Shown here piece after piece: positions 10,269 through 20,789 of a stretch of 54,475 nucleotides of DNA. Below the pieces are notes generated by a model, which had not been told where the DNA came from, did no database searches, and saw only the letters and a program-made list of their open reading frames with translations. A program made the position numbers and the translations under genes. Positions within the stretch are counted from its first letter, which is position 1; every line of letters starts with the position of its first letter. Location: the NCBI GenBank assembly GCA_003427395.1, contig BFEA01000026.1:2341876-2396350 (forward strand), in the 5' to 3' direction. The stretch comes from Chara braunii (taxonomy: Eukaryota; Streptophyta; Charophyceae; Charales; Characeae).

Positions 10269-10941
10269 CTATTTCTTGTCGGCCTGCAGGTCTTTCCAAT
10301 AATGGCAATATTGTGCCTCTTGTAGGAAACCAGCATGATCTACAACGATCTTGTTAAACTTCTCGTATGTCATTCCTTCTTCCTTAGTGCGGGGATACAG
10401 TTGTGTTTTTAGAGGGTCTGGGAGTGCTCTAGCAAAATTATTTAAGATCTGTGTCGGTGTTAATCCGTGATCCGGGCATTGCAACAATTCATCCATTGTG
10501 GCATTGAGAGCTGACGCACTCTTCCATTTTCGGTCACTAATGTTAAGGATCAGAGACTCAGTCCTACAGGCCAGGTTCTTATCTTCAAACCTTTCTCTAA
10601 GGGTTTTAAAGAAGTCTTCGATCTGCATCTGTTGAGAAAACTCAAACATGGTTGCGCAACCAGCTTTAGGCAAAGAGATTGCGAAACTCATTGCGTCCCC
10701 TGCCATACACGAACTTGTCATTAACACCCGGTCCCAATACGGAATCTTTTGTGCATATAGGTGTCCCCATAGCCGCCTCCCAGTGGAAGATGTTTTCTTC
10801 CTTTTTCCCTGTATAAGTCCAAGGCAACTTCACCTTCATATTTTGTCTGGACTCCCCTTCCCCGTCTTTCTCCTTCTTGACACCCTTTCCTTTTCTGTCA
10901 CCATCATCACCTCCATCTCCTCCTCCGCCTCCAATCTTCAA
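10269..10941 (-). pseudogene. Gypsy B1 gag capsid-like region
   Basis: Two overlapping minus-strand frames (10,941-10,666 and 10,727-10,269) form the retrotransposon gag domain. A Gly/Asp/Lys-rich linker leads to LPWTYTGKKEENIFHWEAAM. After a frameshift near 10,710 it continues with FAISLPKAGCATMFEF, FFKTLRERFEDK, ALNATMDELLQC and LPDPLKTQLYP. The helical segments with W, F and L at these spacings are typical of Ty3/gypsy gag. The product would form the particle shell. Confidence 0.78.
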
Positions 10942-10994
10942 CTTTTTTGCTTCGGCAGGGTCAGTTATCTTTTTTTTATAAGATATCCAAATAT

Positions 10995-11874
10995 TCAGTC
11001 ATCTACTTGGTGGGAGGCTGTGCGCAGAAAGTTATTCCAGGTTCCCTCGAATTCTCCCTGACGGAACTCTAGTTTAATGACGGATCGATGGAGGGCAGCG
11101 AATTGTTCGTTAGTGTGAAGGAGGGTGTCAGTCAAGAGAGCTAACCGTTCGTCTGTGGCAACTTGCTTTCCCTTCTGTTCTTTCAACAGTGCCTGCAACC
11201 TCTCCCCCTCCTCCATCTTTTTTTTATCATTATACTCCTGCCTTTTTGCAGCCACCAATTTGTTGTCAAGTTCGACTCTTTTCTCTTCTATCAATAAATC
11301 TCTCTCCTCCTGATCCGCTGCCGCTGACATTTTGAGCATAAAAGCATTTTTCTCCTCCTCGGCCTCTTCCGGCATCTCCGTTTGATACCCGAATTGTCCC
11401 ATCCAATCCATCGCCTCCAATTGCAGCAACCTGATCTCCCCAGCATGGCTGCTTTCACCCTTTTCTTCCTGCGGCTGGGCCCTCCTCTCCAGCCTGTCTC
11501 CCACATCTTCTTCTTCTTCTTCTTCTTCTCCTTCTTTTTCTTCTTCTTCTTTCAACTCTTCCATCATCTTTCTCTCTCTCTTTCATCTCCTTCTCCATCT
11601 TCTCTTTCTCTTCTGACAACTTTTTCTTCACTTCCTCCTCCTCCTTTCTTTTCCTCTCTTCCTTTTCTTTTTTCTTCTCAGCCAGCCGGCGGTCTTTCTC
11701 TGCCTGCTCCTCAGCTGTACTTCCCTGTGTTGACTTCCCAGACCTTAACACCGCATGTGAACAAAATGTCCGTTGGAAGCCAAGAGGGAAGATGAAACGA
11801 AGAAGGGGGCCCCATAGCACAAACAGGGCCAGAAGTGAGAACATGGGGTAGTCATCCATGGTGATTAGAGGCAC
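10995..11874 (-). pseudogene. Gypsy B1 gag N-terminus, coiled coil
   Basis: The likely start is the Met at 11,874 or the MDDYPM Met just inside. A short hydrophobic stretch (FSLLALFVLWGPLLRFIF) is followed by a very charged Lys/Glu/Arg coiled coil. The frame then degenerates into poly-Arg over a (TTC/TCC)n tract at 11,505-11,550. The continuing coiled coil (ELKEEEEKEG, EMDWMGQFGYQ-like region, LLEQ-type heptads, LEFRQGEFEGTWNNFLR) is in another frame (11,567-10,995). Repeat slippage is the simplest cause of the shift. The function of this N-terminus is unknown. Confidence 0.65.
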
Positions 11875-12371
11875 AGGTAAGCGGCCTCCAACCCCTCACC
11901 ACTTAGATCTAATCCCCAACTACTAATTACTAGTTACTAACTCACGAGTGGGTTTGACTGTTGCTGATTGCTGAATACCTCCCCACAACTATATACATAT
12001 ATACCTTTTTTTTTTTTTGAATGTGCGGACTGGTTCTGGACTAAATGCAGATTGATTATGTGATGACTTAGACCAGCCCAGCAGCAGCGACACCAGGGTT
12101 GGGAAGGTACCAAACACCAAGACAAATCAGCATGCAATACAGGTTTTAATGGGAGGATGCACTTCACTCTAATGAGCGTTCCGTTGATGAAGCTCCTCGA
12201 CTGCTCCAATGTTCCAACGCAGCAGCAACAGGTACATATTCAAGCCACTTCTTCTTCAGCCTTCTTCTTCCCCCCTTCGTCAATCTTTTCCCCACTCAAC
12301 TTTCTTTCTCATTTCCCCTCTCGCTAACCTTAATCACTGCCAGCGATAACCAGTGGGTGCAGCACGTAACT

Positions 12372-12383
12372 GATCCGATACCA
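12372..12383 (-). promoter_or_regulatory. Possible primer-binding site of B1
   Basis: The minus strand reads tggtatcggatc, close to the initiator tRNA-Met complement (tggtatcagagc) and to the site of element C (tggtatcggagc). It lies about 500 bp upstream of the gag start, which fits. The bases just before it (aggttcattgcaatc) resemble those before another candidate at 53,419-53,430. Confidence 0.5.
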
Positions 12384-13140
12384 GATTGCAATGAACCTCC
12401 TAGTTCAACACCAATGAGTGCACATATTCACACCACATGCATGTACGAGTTCAGATGAAATTCACACTGGAGACCAGAGAGATGAAGACCAGGTAGCGCA
12501 GCTTATCTTTTCCAGAAAGTATTACAAGAGCAATAAGAGTTCAAGTCGCCAGCGCTCATCAGCGCGTGCCAATAGGTAACCAATAATCAGCATAAACTCT
12601 CAGGTAAGCATCTCTTCCCCTCTGCTCTTCCCTCTTATGTTTCTCACCACCTTGCTGGTCTTCTCCCTAGCTATGCCCTCGCTGTGTCTTCTCTCCCTAC
12701 ATGCATTCACACTCACTATCTACTACTTCATGGATCTACTCTGAATGCACCCACTGTCAACCCTACTAACCCCTCTGGACTCTACTACTAACAACTAGCA
12801 CTAACACTTCTGCACTGGCGCAGCTATGGCTGCCTTCTCCCTGCCAGCGCTATCTTCCTCTCTCTCCCTCACTTAGCGCAGCACTCTGGCCTCAACGCTC
12901 TGCTCCTCACTTCAGCGCACAAGTGCACCAGCACTTCCACACTTCTTGCGAATGAGCAATCTGCCCGAATGTGAGGCTGGCCAGTCCTTTCGTAGTCTTG
13001 GTTTGCACTTCAACTCGTGCCAGCCTCTATTTCTTGGGTCCTGTCTGGTTCCGGTACCACATCCCCACGGCCTGTCTGCTACTGAATGTCAAGGCCTGGA
13101 ACCTTCCTGAATTTCCATTGGACTGCTGCTGCTTGAGCCC
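12384..13140 (-). mobile_element. Possible 5' LTR region of B1
   Basis: If the primer-binding site is right, the 5' LTR lies here and ends (minus strand) in ...ggttcattgca. No second copy is available in the window to define the other end, because the 3' LTR of B1 is lost. No reading frame of note. CT-rich on the plus strand. Confidence 0.35.
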
Positions 13141-13375
13141 TTGAGTCATGACTTTTCACTTGTGAACATGACTTTTGACTGTGGACAGTGTCTCTTGCCT
13201 GTGGGTCACGACTTTTGCCTGTGATACTACCTTCTACTTGTGGGATGTGTCTCTTCAATATGACTTTTCATAGGAAACGTGACTCCTGTCTTGAGACATG
13301 ACTCTTGCTTGGTGAATCTGCCTTTTCACTTGTGGGATGTGACTCTTCTGAATGGCTTTTATTATGAGACGTGAC
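13141..13375. repeat. Degenerate short tandem repeat at the LINE edge
   Basis: About ten loose copies of a 20-30-bp unit of the form (t)gtgggatgtgactcttg / catgacttttcacttg. The block directly follows the broken 3' edge of the LINE and may be its tail or target. The reverse-strand frames over it are not credible proteins. Confidence 0.55.
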
Positions 13376-13533
13376 TGCTTGCTGGGTGCCTGTTGGACCA
13401 GACCATTGAGGTACCCGATTGTGACTTTTCTGAGTTTGACGAACTCGGCCTTTTCTTGGCCTGGGCATCTGACCCTGAGATCCGAATTTGGGGTCTGAAT
13501 CGTGGAAAGCCTTTCACTTTGGAGGTCTTCCGG

Positions 13534-15041
13534 GTTCTGTAGTGCCACACTATTTCAGGGATATATCTCGTTTTGTTGGGATCACCTGCCCACAAATAGG
13601 CTCTTGCTTTGCTATTTAGTTCTTTGATATTATGGTCCGATATGGTACAGATGGAGGCTATGTACCACATCATAGAGAAGATAGGCTCTTNGAGAAGATA
13701 GGCTCTTGCTTTGCTATTTAGTTCTTTGATATTATGGTCCGATATGGTACAGATGGAGGCTATGTACCACATCATAGAGAAGATAGAAGTGTTGAGTGTC
13801 AAGGCTTTCACCAGCAGAGAGGTGAACGTGTCTCCCCAACGCCCCATCCTGTTGATTTGCTTGGTTAGCAGGTTTTGTGCCATTTTTGGGGTTGGGCCAT
13901 CTTTGGTAACCATTATTCCCAGATATCTCGTGGGTTCCTCAGGCTGTTCCCATGTCATGTCCGCTTCAGGGCCCTCCATCTGGGGTCTTTCCTCTTCTGA
14001 AAGCCACCACCCGACTGTCTTTTTCCAATTGATCTTCATTTCTGATGCTAGCCTGAATGTTTCCATTGTCCTCACTAAAGCTTTCACTGATGAATCAGAT
14101 GCCCTGATCAGGACGGTGAGGTCATCTGCAAACATTATTACTGTTGGAAAGTGAATATGGTGAGGGGTGCTCGCATTCAACTCTGGCAATCGTTGAATTG
14201 ATGGATCTTTACATAGGAAGGACGCTATTGCTTCCATAACGAATAGGAAAATCGGGGGAGTCAGGGGGTCACCTTGCAGCACTGAACGGGAGATTGGGTA
14301 TCGTTAAGAAAGTAAGAGATTTATTTGTACACAACCTGATGCATCGTTGTACAAGATCCTTACCCATTTCCTAAAATTAGGACCAACTCCCATTTTTTCC
14401 ATGCTCTTGTTGAGGAAAGCCCAGTTGACTTGGCCATATGCCTTCTCAAAGTCAAATAACATAATTGTTGTGTTCAACCTTTTTTCCTTTACTTTTCGTG
14501 CAGCTTCATTCAGAGTGAGGACATTGTCCAGGATGTATATGCCTGGGATAAAGCCGACTTGGACTATATTGAAGCACTTGTCAGTGAGATCAAGGATTCT
14601 GAATGCAAGTGTTTTTGCTAGGATCTTGTAGGGAAGGATGAGGAGGGAGATTGGTCTATAGTTTCTGACATCTTCCTGGTCACCTTTTTTTTAGAGGAGG
14701 GTCACCACGCTGCTACTTAGTAGTTCCCCCAAGCCTCCCTTTTCCCAACTGTCCTCATAAAAGGAGAGGAGGTCCTTTCCCATTACTGGCCATAATTGAT
14801 CCAAGAACTCTTTGGTAAGACCGTCTAAGCCCGGGGATTTATCGTTGTTCATACTTTTGATTGTGACCCTTAATTCCTCTAGAGTGATCGATTTGTCAAA
14901 CGATGTCGCTTGTTCTGTTGTGATTGCCTTGTCTAGAGATTGGAGCATTTTCGACCTTACTTCTCTTGTTGCTGCAGAGGGCGGAGTGTGGGTTTTTGTC
15001 TGATACAATTCCTGGTAAAATCCTTTGGCTATTTGTAGCAT
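13534..15041 (-). pseudogene. LINE ORF2 reverse transcriptase
   Basis: RT of the large LINE. It begins with EELRVTIKSMNNDKSPGLDGLTKEF (15,041-14,691), continues in other frames through FRILDLTDKCF, FEKAYGQVNWAFLNKSMEKMG and YPISRSVLQGDPLTPP, then the catalytic FADD (14,282 frame), KINWKKTVGWW, TRYLGIM and MMWYIASICT. Frames change near 14,690 and 14,300. A piece of about 100 bp is duplicated around an N at 13,691, giving a repeated IFSMMWYIASI block that is probably an assembly error. After YRTRK the sequence stops matching sister copies. Confidence 0.9.
13599..13784. repeat. 102-bp duplication around a single N
   Basis: Bases 13,599-13,682 recur at 13,701-13,784, with one N at 13,691 between them. 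The 16-mer gagaagataggctctt sits on both sides of the N. Overlapping contig ends joined without merging would give exactly this. No LINE sister copy has the repeat. Confidence 0.85.
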
Positions 15042-15436
15042 TCCTTCACTATTTGACCTTGTGAGTTGATCACCTGTTAGCTCCTTTAGGCCTTCTATCG
15101 AGCTGGCCCTGCTGTTTGATTTTATCCTGGCAAAGAATTGCTTGCTCAGTGATTCGTTTAGCTCCTAGTCCATCATTCTTGCTCTCACCTGTAGGCCTTT
15201 CAATTCCCCCAGTCTCCACAGTGCCAACTCCTCCCTGCCAGCTCCTCCCTGCCCTGCTCTAAGATGTTTGCATACAAGGATGAGGAGGGGTTGCTGAAGA
15301 GGTTAACCTTAGCAATCTTAAGCGTCATTTCCAATGCTTGTTTTCTTTGTTTTCGGTCATAGGCTAGCTTACGGGATAGTCTGGCTACTGACTGAGATAG
15401 TGAGAGGTAGCTCTCCTGGAACCAATTCCATCTATT

Positions 15437-16411
15437 CTATCCTTCTAGTAGCGTGCCTCTGGAGTTGAGCCAGCATTCGTGTATCTTATCCCTGAATTCC
15501 TGGCTCAGGAGTAAGGAGTGGTTTAGCTTATGGAAACTGGCCCCTCTTGTGATGTATTGGTCGAAGCATAGAATTAGTTCAATGGGTTTGTGATCCAATC
15601 CCGCGTATGGGGCTAGTAGCAAAATGTCCGCTTCTTTGATAACTCTCATCATTGACTCGGAAACTAGGAAGTAATCAATCCTTGAGAAGGCTGTGTGGTG
15701 GGCGTGGTTTTTCTTTACCAGGGAAAAAGCTTTTACTCCTGGATGGAGCGTTCGGAAGGGATCAACCATACTATGATCCATCATCACTTGGATGATCGAG
15801 GCTTCTTCCTGGGAAGATTGTTGTGATGCGGCTCTTGAGATTCTGTCGTTGCTGGGGTCAAGAATCGCGTTTCAATCTCCCGCTATGATGCAGGCGGAGA
15901 GAGGTGTGACCAGCCGCCCCACTGTCAACAAGAAGGCCGACCTGTCTGTCATGTTATTGGGCGCATAGATCTTGACGATTTTAAAGTCTTCATCTTTCCA
16001 TTTCGAGTCCATCCAGCACCATCTGCCAGTTTCATTATTTGCTTCTCGTCCTAACACTGATCCTGAAGTGTATATGCGAGAGGATTTCGGTATCAGAATG
16101 GTTGTGCCTTTGGTACTGGAGCCACTGTCTTCCGCCCATATTTCATCTTTGACCCCACCTATTTTCCTTGTGAAGAAATTCCTTAACTTTAAGTGTTCCT
16201 CAGACTTGGTCAAGTGTGTCTCCTGTAACATGATGATGTCAGCTAGCTTGTTTGAGAAGTCTTTTAGTCCCTTGATTATGTCATTTAATTTGTCTTCTTT
16301 GGTGATGATATTTCCCAGTCCATTGAGGTTCCAACTTCGAACAGTGATGCCTTGCGTTCTCCAATTTGTCTTCACCCCTTTCTCATTAGCCGCCCTCCTT
16401 AGCACTTCCAT
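15437..16411 (-). pseudogene. LINE ORF2 APE-type endonuclease
   Basis: The endonuclease nicks target DNA to prime reverse transcription. The frame at 16,411-15,872 opens with RSWNLNGLGN and carries IIMLQETHL (catalytic Glu), a KIVKIYAPNN strand and CIIAGD. It is then interrupted, with the remainder in frame 15,787-15,437: SRIDYFLVSESM and GLDHKPIEL, the latter being the conserved His-containing end of the domain. The stop between the two frames lies near 15,870. The Met at 16,411 may be internal, since stops separate it from the acidic tail of ORF1. Confidence 0.88.
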
Positions 16412-16456
16412 GGGTCAACCTGTATGGTAGACATCAACTTACTAAGGACCATAGCT

Positions 16457-17811
16457 CTAAGAGACCCCCGAGCCTCCCGTGTCTCCCGTGTCCATAGAGT
16501 TAGCCGAGTCACCTGTCTTGTCCGGCTGAGTCGTGCTCAAAGGGTCGTCCAACCTGTATTCTCCTATGTTGTCGTTGGTCCCCTTTCCTGTAGGTGTGTC
16601 CGAGTGTGGTTCGTCATTCTCTGTAATCCATTCTTCTTGATCCTCTTCCATTTCTTCTTCAGAGTATACGTCTCTAAAGAACCTGTCCATATCAACAGCC
16701 CAGGCCCTGGACTTAAGTCCCTATCCCCCTCAAATGTGCCGCTGCTGATAAGTTCTGCTAGGGAAGCTGCTTGCAGTTCCGCAGGGATGCCTATCCCTGA
16801 TAGCACGCTGTAAGGGATGGCCATCACTGTACTCCAAGGTCGCCATCTCATCCCTCCTTTCAGTTTCGTGCCTTCAGGCATCTTTGCGATGAGGGGAGTG
16901 AAAGATCTTGGGGATCTGGGGTCCTTGTGGGGGTCATTTGACCCCGGTTGATCGTCGATTAAAAGCTTGTCTTGCTGCGGTGCTGGCTGTAGTTCCTCCT
17001 CCTGCTGAACCATCTGAGACTCTACCTCAAATACCCCCAGGGGGTATACCATTGTGATCTTGTCTTGTAGAATAGTAGCCACATTTTGGCCTTCTTCGAT
17101 CCTGGGGATCGCGAAGGCCACATCTGTGGCTACCTGTCATTCCTTTTTGTCTTCTATGTACCTTGCAGCCACAACTGGGCGGGTGCCCATCAGGGTCAAC
17201 TTTGCAGATTGGGCCTGGCCTATTACTTGGCATGCATCGCCATCTGCTATGTGTCTGAGGGAGATAAATTCAGGCTCGTATGCTTTGTTGAGCTTTTTAA
17301 GTTTCTCAGATTGTGCCTCAACCACTGCAATTTCTTGTTCAAGCTCAGTCCGGACTGTCTTCCGTGAGGAATCTGTTTCTTTCCCATCCCTGTTGATCCC
17401 GTTCTTCCTCTGTTTTTTGCCGGATCTCCATTTTTTCGGTCTCAAATCCTGCAGCGCTTCTTTGGAGTCCACCTGTGTGATGTCTTTGTCAGTGATACCT
17501 TGTTCCCTTGCCCTTATTTTCTCTGCGTATCTGAGGGCCGCATATTCTGTGAATTCGTCGGCTTTCACCAGCAAGTCATACTGGTTAGAAGAAGTTTTGA
17601 TTCCTGCCACTGACCCCTTCGTCTGATTATGGGTCCTTTCCATGTGTTTCAAACATGCAGTGCGGATGTCGAAGAGGTGTTCACGTTCAGCTTTGGCTTT
17701 CTCGATATACTCTCTCAGCCATTGAAGAGACCTCTTCGCTGGGTCCTCTTCATTTGAGTCTGGGTTGGACGTTGATGCTGAAGAGTCTCCCTTGGATCTG
17801 TCGCTGTCCAC
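16457..17811 (-). pseudogene. LINE ORF1 (coiled-coil RNA-binding type)
   Basis: ORF1 precedes ORF2, as in other LINEs, where its product coats the RNA. The frame begins MDSDRSKGDSSAST at 17,811 and holds Arg/Lys-rich and helical segments, including a likely coiled coil (RTELEQEIAVVEAQSEKLKK). An in-frame TGA at about 17,137 splits it from 17,121-16,564. A frameshift near 16,690 then moves the acidic C-terminus (YSEEEMEEDQEEW) into another frame ending at 16,457. I recognise no RRM or zinc knuckle, so the assignment rests on position and composition. Confidence 0.65.
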
Positions 17812-18008
17812 CTGGGTCCCCCCTGAATGGGGGGAAAGGGGTGGCTGCTGGTCTTCTGCCGGATGCTACCCTAGACCCTCATTGTTGTCTGATAACATTC
17901 CTTTTCTCTTCTTTAAATCTGGTTCTCCTCCTTTTTGTCTTCTAACCTTGTAATGTGCTGTTTTTAAAAAGGTTGTCTGATGTGAAGCTTGACGCTGGGG
18001 TTGTTTAT

Positions 18009-18013
18009 NNNNN

Positions 18014-18068
<55 letters not shown>
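18009..18068. repeat. (AG)n microsatellite beside a 5-N gap
   Basis: Five N (18,009-18,013) precede 55 bases of perfect AG repeat. The true length is unknown because of the gap. It marks the 5' edge of the large LINE. Confidence 0.9.
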
Positions 18069-18071
<3 letters not shown>

Positions 18072-18520
18072 TTTACAAAAGAAGAGACGCAAGAACGACG
18101 TAGGACGTGGATGTTACCTGCGTACAAGCGCCATATATTTCATATCTTGCAAATGCTTTTCATAGAGCTTCCTTCTGTCATAGTGAGATACTGAATTCTG
18201 CAAGTGGATAAATCACAAATGGTTGGCTCATGCATTATGATCCAGCGAAATTACAAAACAAAACAAAAAACGAAAAAGGAAAATATGAGCAGTCTGATGG
18301 TCAAAGAATAAGCATGCTATCATTTGGAGTTTGAACTTCAAAGTCTTATATGGTTCAAATTCTATACATGAGAATGTTTCTCATCCTTCTTTCTTCTTTC
18401 ACAGTGGGTTCCTGAAATGTACATGACGATGGTTACTGTGGCCACATACAGAGGGTGCCACCAATTCACCAGAAATATGACTGCATGGTGTGATATGATG
18501 GGAGCCCAGCTGGCTTGCAA
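18069..18520. other. Non-coding stretch
   Basis: AT-rich sequence between the AG tract and the tRNA-like copy. I see no gene or repeat that I can support. Confidence 0.5.
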
Positions 18521-18555
18521 TTCATGGATCTGCACATCTAGGCCTAAGCCCTCCT

Positions 18556-18631
18556 CCGTGCAAGCACGGATTCGAACCGGCGACCTCGGCCTCAAGAGCC
18601 AAGTATCTTAACCACTACAGCCAGGACACGG
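18556..18631 (-). tRNA. tRNA-like sequence, probably a SINE head
   Basis: The minus strand reads as 76 nt whose ends pair (ccgtg at the 5' end, cacgg at the 3' end). It contains a near A-box (tggctgtagtggttaag) and a perfect B-box (ggttcgaatcc). The agtggttaag D-arm resembles Ser/Leu tRNAs, but the D region has one extra base, the T stem has mismatches, and no clean anticodon can be set. A second, truncated copy lies 240 bp away. A tRNA-derived SINE or tRNA pseudogene is more likely than a working tRNA. Confidence 0.6.
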
Positions 18632-18840
18632 TGTTAAAGTGGCACCATACCGGTCGTGATATCCACCCCACCCCTGCAAGGATGTAGTGTTCAGCTCCAC
18701 ACAACACCACACGGACACGGCAATTCTCGCACACTTCGCTCCTCATCTGCACATATCCCCCCACTGGTACTTAGCCCCCCCACCACATACGGGGTACAAC
18801 CGCTCCCCGTTGGTTAACGGGTGCTTCCACAGCAGTTCAT

Positions 18841-18896
18841 GGATCCGTACAAGCATGGATTCGAACCGGCGACCTCGCCCTCAAGAGCCAAGTATG
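18841..18896 (-). repeat. Truncated second tRNA-like copy
   Basis: Carries the B-box and anticodon-arm half (attcgaaccggcgacctcg, then ctcaagagccaagtat) of the tRNA-like unit at 18,556-18,631, but not its A-box half. Both copies are preceded on the plus strand by ttcatggatc. This copy lacks about 23 bp found between that word and the B-box in the first. Confidence 0.65.
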
Positions 18897-18899
18897 TGT

Positions 18900-19639
18900 G
18901 ATTGCTGAAACGCGAGTGCCGCTACTAATTCTCACGGCATGACATGATGTCATAATATTTTGTTGGACATGCTGCGGCCTACTATCCATCTGATCCCATC
19001 GTGGATATTGTTTTGTAACCCCCTGCCCCTATCAGTGCTCTACCTGTCTGGGGGTTCTGTCCATGAATGGCATAAAAATTGATGATAAAATAATTGCAAG
19101 AACGCACCATGAAATGGACTGAGCCCTTTTGAAGCATTGGATCCCAAAAAGAGTTATGCTGCAAATTCTTGCCGTGCCACGTGGCATCGTGAAAATTTGC
19201 ACCACAACTCCTTTTAGGACGATAGTTCACATAAATAAGTTTGAACTTTGAAACCATGTTTAGACTTGAAAATTTTAAATTCAATTTTAATTATTAAAGT
19301 TTAAAAAGAGTAGCAGAAGGTCCAGAAGTTGAAAATCTTTGTTTTCTTGTTTTTTAAACTTTTTTTTTGTTTTTTTGTTTTTTGTTTTTTTAATAAAAGC
19401 CCAGGTTGTTGTAGAGGTGCCATACTCGACAGATGACATTCACCGACAGTAATCGGCCCTTCCGTGGTCCAGATAAACCCCTCTGAAGACCACCCACCCT
19501 TCCTCTCATCTTTTGCCCTGGCGCACCCCCACCCCCCCTGTCCTACCCTAGTGTTAACCACCCAGGACCATCGCCCATCACCATCTTGGGCGGGTGACCA
19601 GACAAAGCCTGTTACAGCCGAAACAAGACCTCCATCCCC
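18900..19639. other. Non-coding stretch with T-rich tract
   Basis: Contains a T-rich run with G spacers (about 19,349-19,391). Opposite-strand frames over 19,300-19,660 are low-complexity Lys-rich at one end and have no family match that I recognise. Confidence 0.5.
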
Positions 19640-20035
19640 ACCTATGACTATCAGATCCAAACAGTGCAGACCGATGCTTAGGCAAAGACCAGATTAAGGA
19701 AGGCATCCTCCTCCACTGCCTCATTCACTGCCAGGAAGCAAACAAATACCTCCATATAAGAAGGAAGAATCAGACCCAAACAGCTCAGACAGATGCTCAG
19801 TATGCAAAGATCAGATTAAGGCATATTGGGCTAGACTGTTCCCTTCTACATTTCCCGAACGCCCCCTCCAATTATTACATTGGACTAACATCCCCTTCCC
19901 GTCTACACAAACCTAAAAGAAGGTGGTTCAGCCTGATAAGACAATACAAGACCGAGAGAGAAACAACCCTTTGGATATGCAAAGGACGTGAAGGTAGCCG
20001 TTGGCCCCTGCCTTGCTTGTCGATGGGAGAATTGG
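19640..20035 (+). pseudogene. LINE zinc-knuckle and C-terminal fragment
   Basis: Remnant of the region after RT in LINE ORF2. Two overlapping traces of the knuckle are visible. One reads SDPNSADRC, KDQIKEGILLHCLIHCQEANKY; a second starts again about 120 bp later (DRCSVCKDQI). Then comes AYWARLFPSTFPERP and LQLLHWTNIP, which matches FSTPLPEHPIQLLLWTNIP of the LINE at 48.1 kb, followed by TLWICKGREG (compare TLWSIWKER). Short frameshifted pieces, long dead. At its right edge an opposite-strand LINE piece begins. Confidence 0.75.
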
Positions 20036-20425
20036 TATGCCCTTGTCAGAGTGTTGTCCTGGATTAGGATTCCCCAATACCCTGCTTTCCAGGTGACTTC
20101 CTCTTTGAGCAGTTCTTTCCAGCTGTCTGAAATGCTTTAAATGATCTTCTGCAAATTCTCATCTCTGTGGTGGTAACCTTTAAGCCGGGTTAATCTTCGT
20201 CCAGCCGAGCTTTGAGTTCATCTTCCCAGCCTGTTTTTCCTTCCGTCATCTCATATATCCCTCACTCTCCATATCCCATTTCTAACCCACGTTAACCACC
20301 TGCCACCTGTATGGGATAGAGTCCAGGAGTGGTTCCCTTCATCTCTTACCTATGGGTTCCCAAAGAGTTAGCTTGCTTGGCATGATTTCTCTCCAGATTC
20401 GTAGCAAGGCTGTCCAGTAGGGCAA
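20036..20425 (-). pseudogene. LINE ORF2 post-RT fragment, inverted
   Basis: On the minus strand the sequence reads PYWTALLRIW near 20,420, then YHHRDENLQKII, SWKELLKEEVTWKAGYWG and TRAYQFSHRQA. This matches RDENLQSII, GWKELLSETSTWKSGEWG and KAYQFSHKQ of the LINE at 47.3 kb. So it is the region between RT and zinc knuckle, upstream of the part seen at 19,640-20,035 but on the opposite strand. Stops and frameshifts are present. The head-to-head join lies at about 20,035. Confidence 0.75.
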
Positions 20426-20678
20426 AGGATCATACATGCGACGCATCGACATGTGCTGCAAAGCGCACATGCGTCAGAGCGCGCAGCGCGCACAATGTGT
20501 GTGCACGTTATCCGGCGCATGCCAAAATTACAGAGTCCACCAAAAAAAAAACAACTTTGGGGGGCGGGCTTGTAGGCCCGCTAGGCACTTCGCGCCGCCT
20601 GGTAACAAAAAATAAAGAAATAAAATTAAAGAGCGCGGGGGGGCCCGCAAAAAAAAAAAAAAAAAGCAGGGAGATCCG

Positions 20679-20700
20679 AGTAGTTCGTTTTTGAACTACT
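20679..20700. repeat. 8-bp hairpin
   Basis: Perfect inverted repeat agtagttc / gaactact with a 6-base loop (gttttt), directly after an A-rich run (20,649-20,665). Role unknown. Confidence 0.6.
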
Positions 20701-20789
20701 AGGACCTGCCCCACGCTGGCGGGAAGGAGCCGAAGGACGCAGCAGAGGGAGGGGGTGAAGGAAACAGCCATATCCAGGTGGGTTACCAC

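Larger units (their letters stand above)
6297..12383 (-). mobile_element. Gypsy family B, copy B1 (gag-pol, 3' end lost)
   Basis: A Ty3/gypsy retrotransposon on the minus strand. Its order is gag, CCHC knuckle, protease, RT, RNase H, integrase, as expected for the superfamily. A possible primer-binding site lies at 12,372-12,383. The 3' end (chromodomain and LTR) is missing where a LINE fragment begins at 6296. Its paralogue B2 (21.8-23.2 kb) keeps the chromodomain, so the loss is secondary. Frames are broken at several points. Confidence 0.88.
13376..17990 (-). mobile_element. LINE, nearly complete at the 5' side
   Basis: A non-LTR retrotransposon on the minus strand with ORF1, APE-type endonuclease and RT in the expected order. 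This is the most complete LINE in the window. Its 3' part after the RT thumb is missing (homology to other copies stops near 13,534), so there is no zinc knuckle or poly(A). The 5' side ends next to five N and a GA tract near 18,010. Both ORFs are broken. Confidence 0.88.
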
